Positions 1 through 8,685 of a stretch of 64,000 bases of DNA are shown here, piece by piece. The stretch's first letter is position 1. Each line of letters begins with the position of its first letter. Position numbers and translations under genes: made by a program. The DNA is from Diplonema japonicum (Eukaryota > Euglenozoa > Diplonemea > Diplonemida > Diplonemidae), in assembly GCA_964019335.1 (NCBI GenBank), contig OZ025728.1, positions 186,001 through 250,000 of the forward strand, given 5' to 3'. Below the pieces are notes generated by a model that was not told where the DNA came from, did no database searches, and saw nothing but the letters and a program-made list of their open reading frames with translations.

Positions 1-125
1 GCCAAGAAATGGCACCAAATGGGCCAAAATCTCGGTCTTTTAATGGTTAAAAATTAACTTTCGATAACTGAGTTTAAAAGCTAAGAAGAGAGAGAAAGAC
101 AACTATGGTTTAGCTGAAAAGGAAA
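1..125. repeat. dispersed repeat, copy 1
   Basis: This stretch matches 61853-61975 in the same orientation. Both begin gccaagaaatggc and share aatggttaaaa, gataactgag and agagagagaaagacaacta, with small indels. No coding potential is seen. The next 420 bases (126-545) are AT-rich with poly-T and poly-A tracts, and I see no gene in them. Confidence 0.7.
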
Positions 126-545
126 CGTTTTTTTTTATATATTTTGTTCTTTTTTTTCATTCGCAGAGTCGGAAAAAAATCGGAAAACTCTCGATAAAAT
201 TCCAGCAGCGGGTTTTCACACTGTTCAAAATTCACACAACAGTCATCGTTCTGTCAGGCCCCCCTCCCTTTTTTTTTGGAAGGGAGTTAACCCTTTTATT
301 CTTTTTTTTTAAAACTAAAGTATTTTTTTTTTTTTTTTTTAAATTCCACTTCCCTTGCGAATCCAGAGGGACTCCAAGCGAACTATTGCCACGTGCAAAA
401 AGGGCAAGTGGTCTACAGACCCTTAAAGCCACGGTCATCGCCAACGTGCCGAAAAAAAAGAAAAAAAAAGAAGAAAAAAAAAGGCTAAACACGCACGTTG
501 GTGTGCGCTTCTAAGTTGGTCACGTTTCAGAAGAAGAATCTTAAC

Positions 546-591
546 TGATTTTTGTTTTACAGTAAATAAATTTACTGTAAAACAAAAATCA
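546..591. repeat. perfect palindrome, 22-bp arms
   Basis: The arm tgatttttgttttacagtaa(at) is followed by 2 bases and then its exact reverse complement. No mismatch is seen across 22 base pairs. It lies 9 bases from a second inverted repeat at 601-651. Function is unknown; it could be a foldback transposon end or a transcribed hairpin. Confidence 0.85.
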
Positions 592-600
592 CCGGAAGAT

Positions 601-651
601 AAAATGTCCGGAAGCTCTGGCGGTCCGGATATTTTTTCTTCCGGACATTTT
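601..651. repeat. 14-bp inverted repeat hairpin
   Basis: aaaatgtccggaag (601-614) is exactly complementary to cttccggacatttt (638-651), leaving a 23-base loop. The core tccgga motif recurs in the loop (tccgga at 624-629). It sits next to the palindrome at 546-591. Confidence 0.8.
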
Positions 652-654
652 TTT

Positions 655-759
655 TTCCCAGGACTCCCTTTTCTTTTTTAAATGGCTGGACCAGAAAACG
701 GATGAAACTAGTTTCTGTAGCAAGAGAAAAATCAAACGAAAATCAGAGAGAATTGAATT
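655..759. repeat. inverted-repeat partner of 3324-3425
   Basis: About 105 bases match the reverse complement of 3324-3425 with a few differences. Shared blocks include gatgaaactagt, gtagcaagagaaaa and aatcaaacgaaaatcagag. The pair brackets 760-3323, which holds Penelope A-family fragments and a non-LTR copy. It is probably two copies of one dispersed repeat in opposite orientation rather than the termini of one element. Nothing is seen in 760-1048. Confidence 0.7.
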
Positions 760-1048
760 ACGGACTTCTCCAAGAACTAAAAGATACCTCAGATCCTGTT
801 TGCTTCTACCACAAGCTTGTTGAACCGAACCACTCCTTGTGCTTGCTTTAGGGTTGTTCTTGTGCTTTTTATTCTTATTTTCCTAGCTCCCTAAACACAT
901 TCCAGACGCTTAATCTTTCATTAAACTTACTCTTCATTAACCTTTTCAAAAATGCAACAGGGCACTTTGACTAACTGGGTTGGCAAGCGTACCTTTTTTG
1001 GATGACTCCGGCCATCTCACCCCCAGGGAAGTGCAAGAGATCAACACC

Positions 1049-1531
1049 TTGGTATGCGTTCTTTTTCTTTCAAAAGAAAATGAGGTTTTTGCCCTCGTAG
1101 CTCGCCGGGCCAGCACTCTTACTTGCGTAAGGTCTTCGTGCTCTTGGTGGCGCTGCCTGATGTTGTGCCATTGCAGCGCTCGAACAGCCAGTCAGTCGCC
1201 ATGGAGTAGTGATCCTTTAAGGCTCTCCTATCTCCATGCCGCGTGTACTGTTGTCGTCTCTCGACGCCCCCCTTCGCCTTCCAGCCTTCCTAGTCAAGCT
1301 TGGCCATGATCCACGTGTTGTCGAGGATGAGGGCGAACCGGACAAACCGCATGTGATCCCCGAGCTCCTCCGCGGTTTTAGGCTCCTCGCCGAGTACGTG
1401 CCTGCATACTCGTATCATGGCTTCTGGAGTCCACTCCCTAACCTTGACAACCTTGGGACCCCTTTTCGTCTTCTTCCCAGCAGCAGCAGCTGGCCCATGT
1501 TCCAGGTCAACCGGCCTGATCCCTGTGAACC
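1049..1531 (-). mobile_element. Penelope-like A-family 3' fragment, internally deleted
   Basis: On the minus strand this carries the last coding part and 3' UTR of the A family, matching 28529-29129 and 32656-33160. It ends in the A terminus (plus-strand reading ttggtatgcgttctttttc at 1049). The structured-RNA region of the 3' UTR is missing: ctttcaa is joined directly to aagaaaatgagg near 1072. A second A copy follows head-to-tail from 1532. Confidence 0.65.
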
Positions 1532-1830
1532 TCTTGGTAAACGTTCTTCTTCTTTCAATCGATTGTTATATGTACTTATAAAATATAAAATATAGCGCGC
1601 ATTCGACGACACTGATCAAGCGACTGGCACCTTCCGAAGAAGGGCCTCCCACGTCCGCCGGGTTGAGCAGAGGATGCCCCGGGGCGGCCGTTCCAGTCTG
1701 ATCATGTCGCACTATAATATATGTTCTCATCTCCAAGGAGAGATGAGGTTTTTTGCCCTCGTAGCTCGCCGGGCCAGCACTCTTACTTGCGTAAGGTCTT
1801 CGTGGTTCTTGGGGGGTGGCGCTGTGAACC
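1532..1830 (-). mobile_element. Penelope-like A-family 3' end fragment
   Basis: The plus strand reads ttggtaaacgttcttcttc at 1532, the A-family 3' terminus, then the structured RNA motif (1622-1698) and the conserved hairpin with the gcgtaagg end (about 1780-1800). Homology to the other A copies fades near 1830. The 150 bases up to the poly-T at 1986 are unassigned. Confidence 0.7.
1622..1698 (-). ncRNA. A-family PLE 3'-UTR structured motif
   Basis: On the minus strand an outer GACTGG/CCAGTC helix encloses a CCTC/GAGG helix and a CCTTC-TTCG-GAAGG hairpin, i.e. a C(UUCG)G tetraloop. Other A copies are at 32746-32822, 42818-42894 and 51530-51606, and B-family counterparts at 13070-13143 and 38961-39034. 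The structure is inferred by eye from covariation between families. Confidence 0.5.
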
Positions 1831-1985
1831 TCCTGTCTTTGGGGCTGCTAGACTTCCCTATTGTTGGGCGGCGGCTTGTGATGCCATGCTTGGAGCACAG
1901 CTGGTTGGCCCTCTGCATACAGACAGATGTCCGACGCTACCGGCACCCCCTTAGCGAACAATCAGGATCTGGAAAAGTCCGTAAT

Positions 1986-3300
1986 TTTTTTTTTTTTTTT
2001 TTAAATTCCACTTCCTTTTCGACTTGCTAAGGCCGCACCCACTAGGTGGGTTGGAAGGTCTCGAGACGCTCACCCGGTTGCCCGGGTACTCATGACCGTA
2101 CTGGTGTTCTCATTCCACAAGCTTTGCTGGTTGTTTGGCACTTTACACTTTTCTTTTTTTTTTTGGTTACTGCGGGTGCCGGACCTCAGTATCATCATTA
2201 TCAAACCGGCATGCTACTTCGGCAGGTTAGTTGGTTGTTGTGGAGTTGTTGCGGAGGGGGGCAGGTCCCCGGTATCTTCGAGATATTGGATTGCTTTTCG
2301 TGGGTTCTCCACAAGGATGTGTCTCAGCGTCAGGGTGTCGAAGTGTTTGTCCTTGCTTGCTTTGGATGACGGGCAGTCTAGGAAGAGATGTTGGAGGGTT
2401 CGCTTCGTGTTGGGGCCGCACTTCACGCAAATTCGCTGCTCGGCGTATCCCACCTTCAGCAGGACATGGTGCCCAGTCTTCAGCTGGTTGATCAGCACCT
2501 CTTCCTTCCTGTTCAGCCCTTCCATCTTCTTCGGTGCTTCCGTTCTGCCTGCCCACTTATTGTATGTCTTTTCCTTGTTCAACCCTGCTAATATTTCCCG
2601 CTTCCCAGCTTTTCTTAGGTGGTTCTTTGCCGCACCCATGCTGATCTTCTGTGTTGTTTCTTTGTCTCTGCCGTCGCTGGCGAGTTGGTCTGCCTTCTCG
2701 TTTCCTTCTATTCCGCAGTGGCCTGGGATAAAGCAGCATGTGAGGTGGTTTCCTCTCGTTGTCAGCGCGTGTATGTTGTGCCATGCCTCGACCACCATGT
2801 CTTCTTGTTGCCTTGCGGGTCCTTGTCTTAATTTCAGCAGACACGCCATAGAGTCTGTCAGCAGGTTGATCTGCATCCCTTGCATGTCCTCCTTCACGAG
2901 CCTCGCAAGCGCTTTGTTGATTGCGCACATCTCTGCTTGGAAGCTGTCGCGTAGGTCGCCGACGCCTGCGCTTATCTCGGTCGTCGCTCCCTCTGTTCTT
3001 TCTATCACAGCACCCGCACCGCCCTTGCCTTCCTCGACTGACCCTTCGGTGTAGACAGTGATGTCGGCTTTCGGTAGCTTTGCGACTACCTCGAGGGCTG
3101 CTGTTTTTTGTTTCGCTACTTCCAGCCTCTTTACCCCTTCGCCTTCTGTCACGATGTCCAGCCTCTCCAGCGTGTTCCACTCCCACGGTGGGATGGCTGC
3201 CTTTCTGTGCAGCGGCGCTCGCGGGTGTTGCTCCATCTTCAGGCTTTTTTCTCGTTTTCGAGCCTCGTGAAGCCATGATCGCTCTTCCTTTCCTTCTCCT
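1986..3300 (-). mobile_element. non-LTR retrotransposon, 5'-truncated copy 1
   Basis: A poly-A tail (plus-strand poly-T at about 1986-2003) is followed, on the minus strand from the tail inwards, by a 3' UTR of about 200 bases and an RNase H ORF. The 3' UTR contains gtactcatgaccgtactgg and a poly-T tract (about 2153-2164). The same UTR recurs at 16882, 19316 and 35520, so this is an actively dispersed family. This copy has a shorter 3' UTR than the others: it lacks the segment between the second poly-T and the gccttctgattgg block. Confidence 0.8.
2214..3236 (-). CDS. non-LTR C-terminal RNase H and zinc-knuckle region (partial)
   Basis: This 340-codon ORF is the C-terminal end of a non-LTR polyprotein. 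RNase H signatures are visible: VYTEGS near residue 62, QAEMCAI, LLTDSMAC and GHCGIEGNEKADQLA. RNase H removes the RNA strand during reverse transcription. The first metal-binding Asp (YTDGS in most relatives) is Glu here. Downstream, CVKCG...HLFLDCP forms a CCHC-like finger typical of I/Jockey-type C termini. The copy is 5'-truncated upstream of RNase H, so it is not autonomous. It is the longest uninterrupted RNase H reading frame of this family in the window; the copies at 17.3-18.1 and 35.9-36.6 kb share a frameshift. Confidence 0.85.
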   Translation of the reverse strand: MEQHPRAPLHRKAAIPPWEWNTLERLDIVTEGEGVKRLEVAKQKTAALEVVAKLPKADITVYTEGSVEEGKGGAGAVIERTEGATTEISAGVGDLRDSFQAEMCAINKALARLVKEDMQGMQINLLTDSMACLLKLRQGPARQQEDMVVEAWHNIHALTTRGNHLTCCFIPGHCGIEGNEKADQLASDGRDKETTQKISMGAAKNHLRKAGKREILAGLNKEKTYNKWAGRTEAPKKMEGLNRKEEVLINQLKTGHHVLLKVGYAEQRICVKCGPNTKRTLQHLFLDCPSSKASKDKHFDTLTLRHILVENPRKAIQYLEDTGDLPPSATTPQQPTNLPK

Positions 3301-3323
3301 TGAGCTGCCTGGTGTCCGCTACC

Positions 3324-3425
3324 AATTCAATTCTCTGATTTTCGTTTGATTTTCTCTTGCTACAGACACTAGTTTCATCTGTTTTCGGGTCCAGCCCTTT
3401 AAAAAAAAAGGGGGGTCCCAGGAAC
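3324..3425. repeat. inverted-repeat partner of 655-759
   Basis: This is the reverse-complement match of 655-759, described there. It lies just beyond the 5'-truncated end of the non-LTR copy. Confidence 0.7.
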
Positions 3426-3603
3426 CTCGTGTGTGTTGTCGGACTTCTCAGCCAAGCTGCTCAGCCGTTTCGATGACGGTCTGCTTCCCCCTCTGCTTCA
3501 GACAAGGTGTCCAGAACCGATTTGATGTACTTCTTGGTTCGGCTGTCTACTGTCGTCCAGTGACCTTGCGCCGTTGTGTCCTCCGGGTACCACTTCTGGA
3601 CAT

Positions 3604-3681
3604 TTTTTTTTTTGTAAATCAGACACATCCTGCTGGCTTGCCAAGCCCACCTCTCCCCTTCTTCTGTTGAGAGAGGCGACC
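3604..3681 (-). repeat. short poly-T-linked dispersed repeat R, copy 1
   Basis: Poly-T is followed by aatcagacacatcctgctgg and ctgttgagagaggcgacc. Copies are at 52313-52406 and, shorter, 29536-29583. Always being joined to a homopolymer suggests a retroposed element with its tail at the plus-strand left end (minus-strand sense), possibly SINE-like. No internal promoter was identified. Confidence 0.55.
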
Positions 3682-3769
3682 CTCTGGAACATGAACCAGA
3701 CACTGCTGTCACCTAGAAGGCCAACCAGCTGCTTTCACACGTCGCTCTCTTCATGAGGCCCACAGAGCC

Positions 3770-4291
3770 ACGTGCACCACGGTGGCAGCCAGGGCTTCGA
3801 CCCTCTTGGGAGATGGGGCTTCCTCCAGAAGGTTTTTCACCCATCCCGGCATTTTGCTGTTATTTGGGTGTTTAACTGTTGTTTAGGGGGCTTTCATTGG
3901 GGTGGATTCCCATGTCTGCTCCCACTTAGCTATGGCCACAGCTCACTGACCCCGTATGAGGAAGAAGCGAGGCAAGGGGGCAATTACGGTGATGAAAACC
4001 AGTGCCGAGGACGGTGTATTTGTGCGCCAACCGTGGGAAGCACGCGATCTCTTACCGGTGTTGTGGCTGGGGGCACGGCGTTGAAAGCAGCACTTCTATT
4101 CAGACGTGAAGTGTGTGGGTAGGGACTGACCTTCAAGAAGTCGTCTACGGAGTGAGGGGATTTCTTCCCCAAGTATTTTGCTCTGCTGTAAAAAGGAACA
4201 AGAAAAAAGAAGAAAGACTACCTGGCTTCCACATAGGTTAGCACGTGAGTGGCTTGCATCAAGTGGGGTCTTTTTTCTTTTTATATTATTC
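3770..4291. other. region without recognised gene
   Basis: No convincing coding region is seen. From about 4166 the sequence (cttccccaagtattttgctc) is the start of the tandem duplication whose second copy begins near 6139. It forms the 3' flank of the ubiquitin-like/ankyrin gene on the minus strand. A shorter shared stretch (gaagaagcgaggca) sits at 3961 and 6111, so the first copy carries about 170 extra bases. Confidence 0.5.
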
Positions 4292-5458
4292 TCAGCACCT
4301 TTTGTTGTGCGAATCTATAGCCCTGTGTACCTCGTGGCTTACATTTCGTCGCTTTATGTCGTTGTACCCTATGTAGCACCGCGTCAACGACAGCCCCAGC
4401 ATGAACAGGTCGGGGGAGGCACGCACTGCTGAAATAGGAAGGCAGCCATGGAGGCCTTCGTTTTTAATGGTGGGGTCCGCTCCCCGGGAGAGCAGCAGAG
4501 AGACGATGTTAACGTCCCTAGTGCGGAAGGCGTAATACAACGGTGTCTTGCCCGCGTCGTCCTTCTCGTTGACGGGAACGCCTCTCTCAAGGAGCATCTT
4601 GACAAGTTTGAAAGCACTGTCTCCGTAACTCTTGCAGGCCTCATGGAGCACCGCACGAGGGATTCCGTTGGTGAAGATGTGGGAAGTTTCTAACAGCGAA
4701 ACCACAATCTTCGGCACATACCGGCAGGTTATGTCGCCAACACTGTCCCAGTCCACAATGCCCACAAAGTCCTCCACAAGGATGTCAAGAATCCATATTC
4801 GCTTGAGTTTGATCAAACAGTGCAGGAACGGATCGTAGTCGTAGGACGTTGACCACACGTCACACGGACTTGCTGAGGAGAAGAAACACTTCACGACTGC
4901 AACAGGCGCAGCACTATAGGTTAGAAGCCTGGCGAAATCATGGACAAAAGCACGGTGTTTGGATAACTTCTTCACGATCTCAATAGAGTTGCGGTTGCAC
5001 TCATCACGGTATAAAGGGTGGCCGGGCTGTGCAATGTACCTCCAAGAGGTTTGTCTCACAAACAGGCTGCACACCCTGAGGCCTTTCAAAGTCTTGGGTG
5101 TCACCTCTGTCTCGTAGAAATCGTCGAGCAAGGCAAAGTTCCGCGCGATTGCCACGGACTCCTCGGTGTCCTTGCAAGTGTGTGTTGTCAGTGTTTTCAA
5201 GTCGATACTCACGCCCAGTCTTTCCAGTTCCGCCTTCGCTCTTTGCCCTGGTTCGGCCTCCACTTGTACGGTGTCGTGTTCTATCATCCCGAAGCTGCTC
5301 AGGTGTTCACCGTCTTGTAGTAAATTCCCTTCGAATCTTAAGGTGCATGATGTCAAATCAAACATATTTTCGACCCTTTTCCTAAGATCCTCCACGGTGT
5401 CCGTTGGGTCAACTTCAACACAGTGCGACACACCTGCCAATACACATTGAATATCCAT
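4292..5458 (-). CDS. ubiquitin-like/ankyrin protein, tandem copy 1
   Basis: This 388-residue protein starts with a ubiquitin-like fold (residues 1-75: MDIQCVLAGVSHCVEV, then a TLRFEGNLLQDGEHL stretch matching ubiquitin's IFAGKQLEDG region). A linker LERLGVSIDL follows, then an unrecognised middle part. The C-terminal region has two to three ankyrin repeats (about 264-335: AGKTPLYYAFRTRDVNIV, LLSRGADP). No C-terminal Gly-Gly is present, so it is an integral UBL rather than a conjugated modifier. The frame stays open upstream to 5596, but that part is a frame-shifted thioesterase remnant; the Met at 5458 matches the start of copy 2. It may act as an adaptor joining ubiquitin receptors to ankyrin ligands, which is inference. 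Confidence 0.75.
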   Translation of the reverse strand: MDIQCVLAGVSHCVEVDPTDTVEDLRKRVENMFDLTSCTLRFEGNLLQDGEHLSSFGMIEHDTVQVEAEPGQRAKAELERLGVSIDLKTLTTHTCKDTEESVAIARNFALLDDFYETEVTPKTLKGLRVCSLFVRQTSWRYIAQPGHPLYRDECNRNSIEIVKKLSKHRAFVHDFARLLTYSAAPVAVVKCFFSSASPCDVWSTSYDYDPFLHCLIKLKRIWILDILVEDFVGIVDWDSVGDITCRYVPKIVVSLLETSHIFTNGIPRAVLHEACKSYGDSAFKLVKMLLERGVPVNEKDDAGKTPLYYAFRTRDVNIVSLLLSRGADPTIKNEGLHGCLPISAVRASPDLFMLGLSLTRCYIGYNDIKRRNVSHEVHRAIDSHNKRC

Positions 5459-5521
5459 ATTTCTTTTGCTTTTCTTTTTGTGATTGTTGGGCCTTGGTAT
5501 CAATAGAAAAGAAAAATGCGT

Positions 5522-5590
5522 CATGCGCCAAGTTTCACCCATCCTGCGGCGCTGGTCACTCCGCTGTCCTTCAGGACTACTTGGTTTGAA
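5522..5590 (-). pseudogene. 3'-end remnant of the thioesterase-like gene
   Basis: This stretch matches the last codons of the gene at 7501-8259 (gcgccaagtttcacccatcc against gcgccaagcttcacccatcc), placed just upstream of UBL/ankyrin copy 1. It shows that the tandem duplication unit began inside the thioesterase coding region. There is no start or body, so it is non-functional. Confidence 0.8.
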
Positions 5591-5598
5591 GGTCACGC

Positions 5599-6138
5599 AG
5601 ATCCTACGGTGCGCCGCTTGGTGCAGTTAATGGTGCAGAAGAATGACGCAATGACTTAGAAGCAAGAGACCGAATTAGCGGCTCTGCGCAAGGAGGAAAA
5701 GATCAGGGTCCCATTTGACCTGGATCTTCGGCGGGTGGTGGAGTAGGTCCCTTACTTGGATTGCCCCTCGGGGGTGGACGGTTTACTGTCCGCGATCGGG
5801 TTGCGTTATGCCAAGCCTGATCTTAAGTTCCCAGGACAAGCAGATCAGCAGGTACCTGTTGTGGATGGACACGCAACCGAGGTGGCCACAACACAGGCTG
5901 TTTCAGGAGCTTTCTTACGGAGTCGCGAAACAGAGCCTGGGTGTGACACGCGACCTTGAACGAAGTCGCTCTGACCCAAGCATAAGTGGACCGCTCGTGC
6001 GCACAAACAAATGAACCTCCAAACTAGTTTTCCATTTTTTTGGGTTTGGCAGGTCCGGGTTTGCGTAACGACACCTCCCCTTAAGCGAGTCATTTCAAGA
6101 AGGTCGAGGAAGAAGCGAGGCAGGGAGCACAATTTTCT
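5599..6138. other. spacer between tandem duplicates; decayed ORF
   Basis: The plus-strand frame around 5610-5960 reads protein-like stretches (VQLMVQKNDAMT, ETELAALRKEEKIRVPF, SAIGLRYAKPDLKFPG) interrupted by stops. It looks like a decayed gene or element fragment of unknown family. No other copy of it occurs in the window. Confidence 0.35.
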
Positions 6139-6264
6139 TCCCCAAGTATTTTGCTCTGCTGTAAAAAGGAACAAGAAAAAAGAAGAAAGACTACCTGGCT
6201 TCCACATAGGTTAGCACGTGAGTGGCTTGCATCAAGTGGGGTCTTTTTTCTTTTTATATTATTC

Positions 6265-7431
6265 TCAGCACCTTTTGTTGTGCGAATCTATAGCCCTGTG
6301 TACCTCGTGGCTTACATTTCGTCGCTTTATGTCGTTGTACCCTATGTAGCACCGCGTCAACGACAGCCCCAGCATGAACAGGTCGGGGGAGGCACGCACT
6401 GCTGAAATAGGAAGGCAGCCATGGAGGCCTTCGTTTTTAATGGTGGGGTCCGCTCCCCGGGAGAGCAGCAGAGAGACGATGTTAACGTCCCTAGTGCGGA
6501 AGGCGTAATACAACGGTGTCTTGCCCGCGTCGTCCTTCTCGTTGACGGGAACGCCTCTCTCAAGGAGCATCTTGACAAGTTTGAAAGCACTGTCTCCGTA
6601 ACTCTTGCAGGCCTCATGGAGCACCGCACGAGGGATTCCGTTGGTGAAGATGTGGGAAGTTTCTAACAGCGAAACCGCAATCTTCGGCACATACCGGCAG
6701 GTTATGTCGCCAACACTGTCCCAGTCCACAATGCCCACAAAGTCCTCCACAAGGATGTCAAGAATCCATATTCGCTTGAGTTTGATCAAACAGTGCAGGA
6801 ACGGATCGCTGAAGTACGCAGACGACCACACGTCACACGGACTTGCTGAGGAGAAGAAACACTTCACGACTGCAACAGGCGCAGCACTATAGGTTAGACA
6901 CTTGGCGAAATCATGGACAAAAGCACGGTGTTTGGATAACTTCTTCACGATCTCAATAGAGTTGCGGTTGCACTCATCACGGTATAAAGGGTGGCCGGGC
7001 TGTGCAATGTACCTCCAAGAGGTTTGTCTCACAAACAGGCTGCACACCCTGAGGCCTTTCAAAGTCTTGGGTGTCACCTCTGTCTCGTAGAAATCGTCGA
7101 GCAAGGCAAAGTTCCGCGCGATTGCCACGGACTCCTCGGTGTCCTTGCAAGTGTGTGTTGTCAGTGTTTTCAAGTCGATACTCACGCCCAGTCTTTCCAG
7201 TTCCGCCTTCGCTCTTTGCCCTGGTTCGGCCTCCACTTGTACGGTGTCGTGTTCTATCATCCCGAAGCTGCTCAGGTGTTCACCGTCTTGTAGTAAATTC
7301 CCTTCGAATCTTAAGGTGCATGATGTCAAATCAAACATATTTTCGACCCTTTTCCTAAGATCCTCCACGGTGTCCGTTGGGTCAACTTCAACACAGTGCG
7401 ACACACCTGCCAATACACATTGAATATCCAT
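6265..7431 (-). CDS. ubiquitin-like/ankyrin protein, tandem copy 2
   Basis: The protein has the same length and layout as copy 1 (UBL 1-75, LERLGVSIDL linker, ankyrin repeats near 264-335). About 1.4 kb is nearly identical between copies except for two clustered patches: WSSAYFSDPF here against WSTSYDYDPF in copy 1 (DNA near 6807-6824), and FAKCLTYS against FARLLTYS (near 6898-6903). A further V/A change is near 6672. The start lies only 66 bases after the thioesterase stop on the same strand, which is very tight for a eukaryote and hints at read-through or a shared transcript. Function is unknown. Confidence 0.75.
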   Translation of the reverse strand: MDIQCVLAGVSHCVEVDPTDTVEDLRKRVENMFDLTSCTLRFEGNLLQDGEHLSSFGMIEHDTVQVEAEPGQRAKAELERLGVSIDLKTLTTHTCKDTEESVAIARNFALLDDFYETEVTPKTLKGLRVCSLFVRQTSWRYIAQPGHPLYRDECNRNSIEIVKKLSKHRAFVHDFAKCLTYSAAPVAVVKCFFSSASPCDVWSSAYFSDPFLHCLIKLKRIWILDILVEDFVGIVDWDSVGDITCRYVPKIAVSLLETSHIFTNGIPRAVLHEACKSYGDSAFKLVKMLLERGVPVNEKDDAGKTPLYYAFRTRDVNIVSLLLSRGADPTIKNEGLHGCLPISAVRASPDLFMLGLSLTRCYIGYNDIKRRNVSHEVHRAIDSHNKRC

Positions 7432-7500
7432 ATTTCTTTCCCCCCCCTTTTTTTTTGTGATTGTTGTTGGGCCTTGGTACCAACAGAAAAGAATAATACG

Positions 7501-8259
7501 TCATGCGCCAAGCTTCACCCATCCTGCGGCGCTGGTCACTCCGCTGTCCTTCAGGACTACTTGGAAGGGTCGGATATTGCCGGATGTTGCGAAACGAATC
7601 TCTGCAATGTCCGCCGCGCAAAGCTCCTTCTTGTAGCTGATGCTCAACGAGAGGACAGCAGGCGGTGTGGCAGCCTGCGCTTCCAACGCGTCCGTTAAAA
7701 GAGTGAGGTACTGCGACTGGTTCATGTGAGAATTCCAGTCACAGTCCGAAGGGCGGACTGTGAACGAATAGATGAAGGCGTCCACGAGAGCAGGTGGCGC
7801 GCTGAACGGCACACCTGAAGTTACCAGTGCTGCCTCGAGCGACTCACGCATTTCAGGGGAGATAGACGAGGATTTCCGAGTCTCGGGGTTCACAAAAACA
7901 TAGGTTACAGTGTTTGTTGCTTGCAAGGGCTTGTCTTGAACGGTAAAAGTAAGCACCGATTTTAGTGTGAATGATGAGTTTCCGATTCTTATGACCTGGA
8001 GCCTGCACGTGGCCTCAACGCCGTGTGGGATCGCCTGTCTTCCTATCTTTGGTATCGCTTCGTCAGTTTCCACTTCTTGGCTCACTACGAATGCTGTTTC
8101 GTTCCTCTCTCTTGCCCTCTTCATCCCCAGCCAGCCTTCTTCAAACGCGGCCCACCGCCCGCTTGCAAACATCCTCAGCAGCTCCGCAACCGGCAAGCCC
8201 TGTGCCCTGTAGCTGCTCCTTCCCTGCACTTTCACTTCGGCGATTTTTTGAGCTTCCAT
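7501..8259 (-). CDS. hot-dog fold thioesterase-like protein
   Basis: This is a 252-residue ORF. The segment around residue 175, DCDWNSHMNQSQYLTLLTD, matches the hot-dog thioesterase active-site pattern (Asp, Asn-x-His-Met-Asn, then Tyr). The N-terminal half (SGRWAAFEEGW, CRLQVIRIGNSSFTLKS) could be a first, degenerate hot-dog domain, as in double-hot-dog acyl-ACP thioesterases. The likely reaction is hydrolysis of an acyl-CoA or acyl-ACP thioester; the substrate cannot be told. No clear signal peptide is visible. Its last codons were copied into the tandem duplication downstream (5522-5590). Confidence 0.65.
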   Translation of the reverse strand: MEAQKIAEVKVQGRSSYRAQGLPVAELLRMFASGRWAAFEEGWLGMKRARERNETAFVVSQEVETDEAIPKIGRQAIPHGVEATCRLQVIRIGNSSFTLKSVLTFTVQDKPLQATNTVTYVFVNPETRKSSSISPEMRESLEAALVTSGVPFSAPPALVDAFIYSFTVRPSDCDWNSHMNQSQYLTLLTDALEAQAATPPAVLSLSISYKKELCAADIAEIRFATSGNIRPFQVVLKDSGVTSAAGWVKLGA

Positions 8260-8566
8260 GGTTTTTGGTCTTTCTTTTTTTCTTTTTTTTTTCCCCGTCC
8301 GGCTTTTAGGTGGCGTTAAGCGTACGAAGCACGAACTTTCTAAAAAAAAAAGAACTAAAAAAAAGAATTCACTGTCTGTCTGTTTGGGCCGTGCGTCTTC
8401 TGTTTTCTCGTCGATAATCCTTGGCTACCCAACAAGGAATGAAAAACCCGGCCTACCGAGGCATATTAATTACCTTTTACTTCACGGGGAAAATTAGGCC
8501 ATTCACCGCGAAGTAATTTTCAGAAAAGAGAGTGAACTAGCAAGAAACAAAGGAAAAAGGAAAGGG

Positions 8567-8609
<43 letters not shown>

Positions 8610-8685
8610 ACATTTAAGGGTACCTGCGGTATGTGGCAGGACGCCTGAAAAAAAAAAAAAGAAGAAGAATTGTCGCACATTTCTT
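8260..8685. other. AT-rich spacer with poly-A-linked repeat
   Basis: A long poly-A tract (about 8568-8606) runs into gagacatttaagggtacctg and tgtggcaggacgcctga (8607-8648). The same unit with its own poly-A lies at 61690-61756. It is a short retroposed repeat. I see no gene. Confidence 0.55.

Noticed and set aside
232-492. 86-codon minus-strand ORF
   Set aside because: It is built from poly-T and poly-A tracts (Phe and Lys runs) with no other support.
5018-5450. Plus-strand ORFs over UBL/ankyrin copy 1 (and 6991-7423 over copy 2)
   Set aside because: Present in both copies only because the DNA is duplicated; they are antisense to the UBL frame.
4292-7431. Diversity-generating retroelement acting on the UBL/ankyrin patches
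   Set aside because: Changes are not adenine-specific and no template repeat or DGR-type RT is seen nearby.
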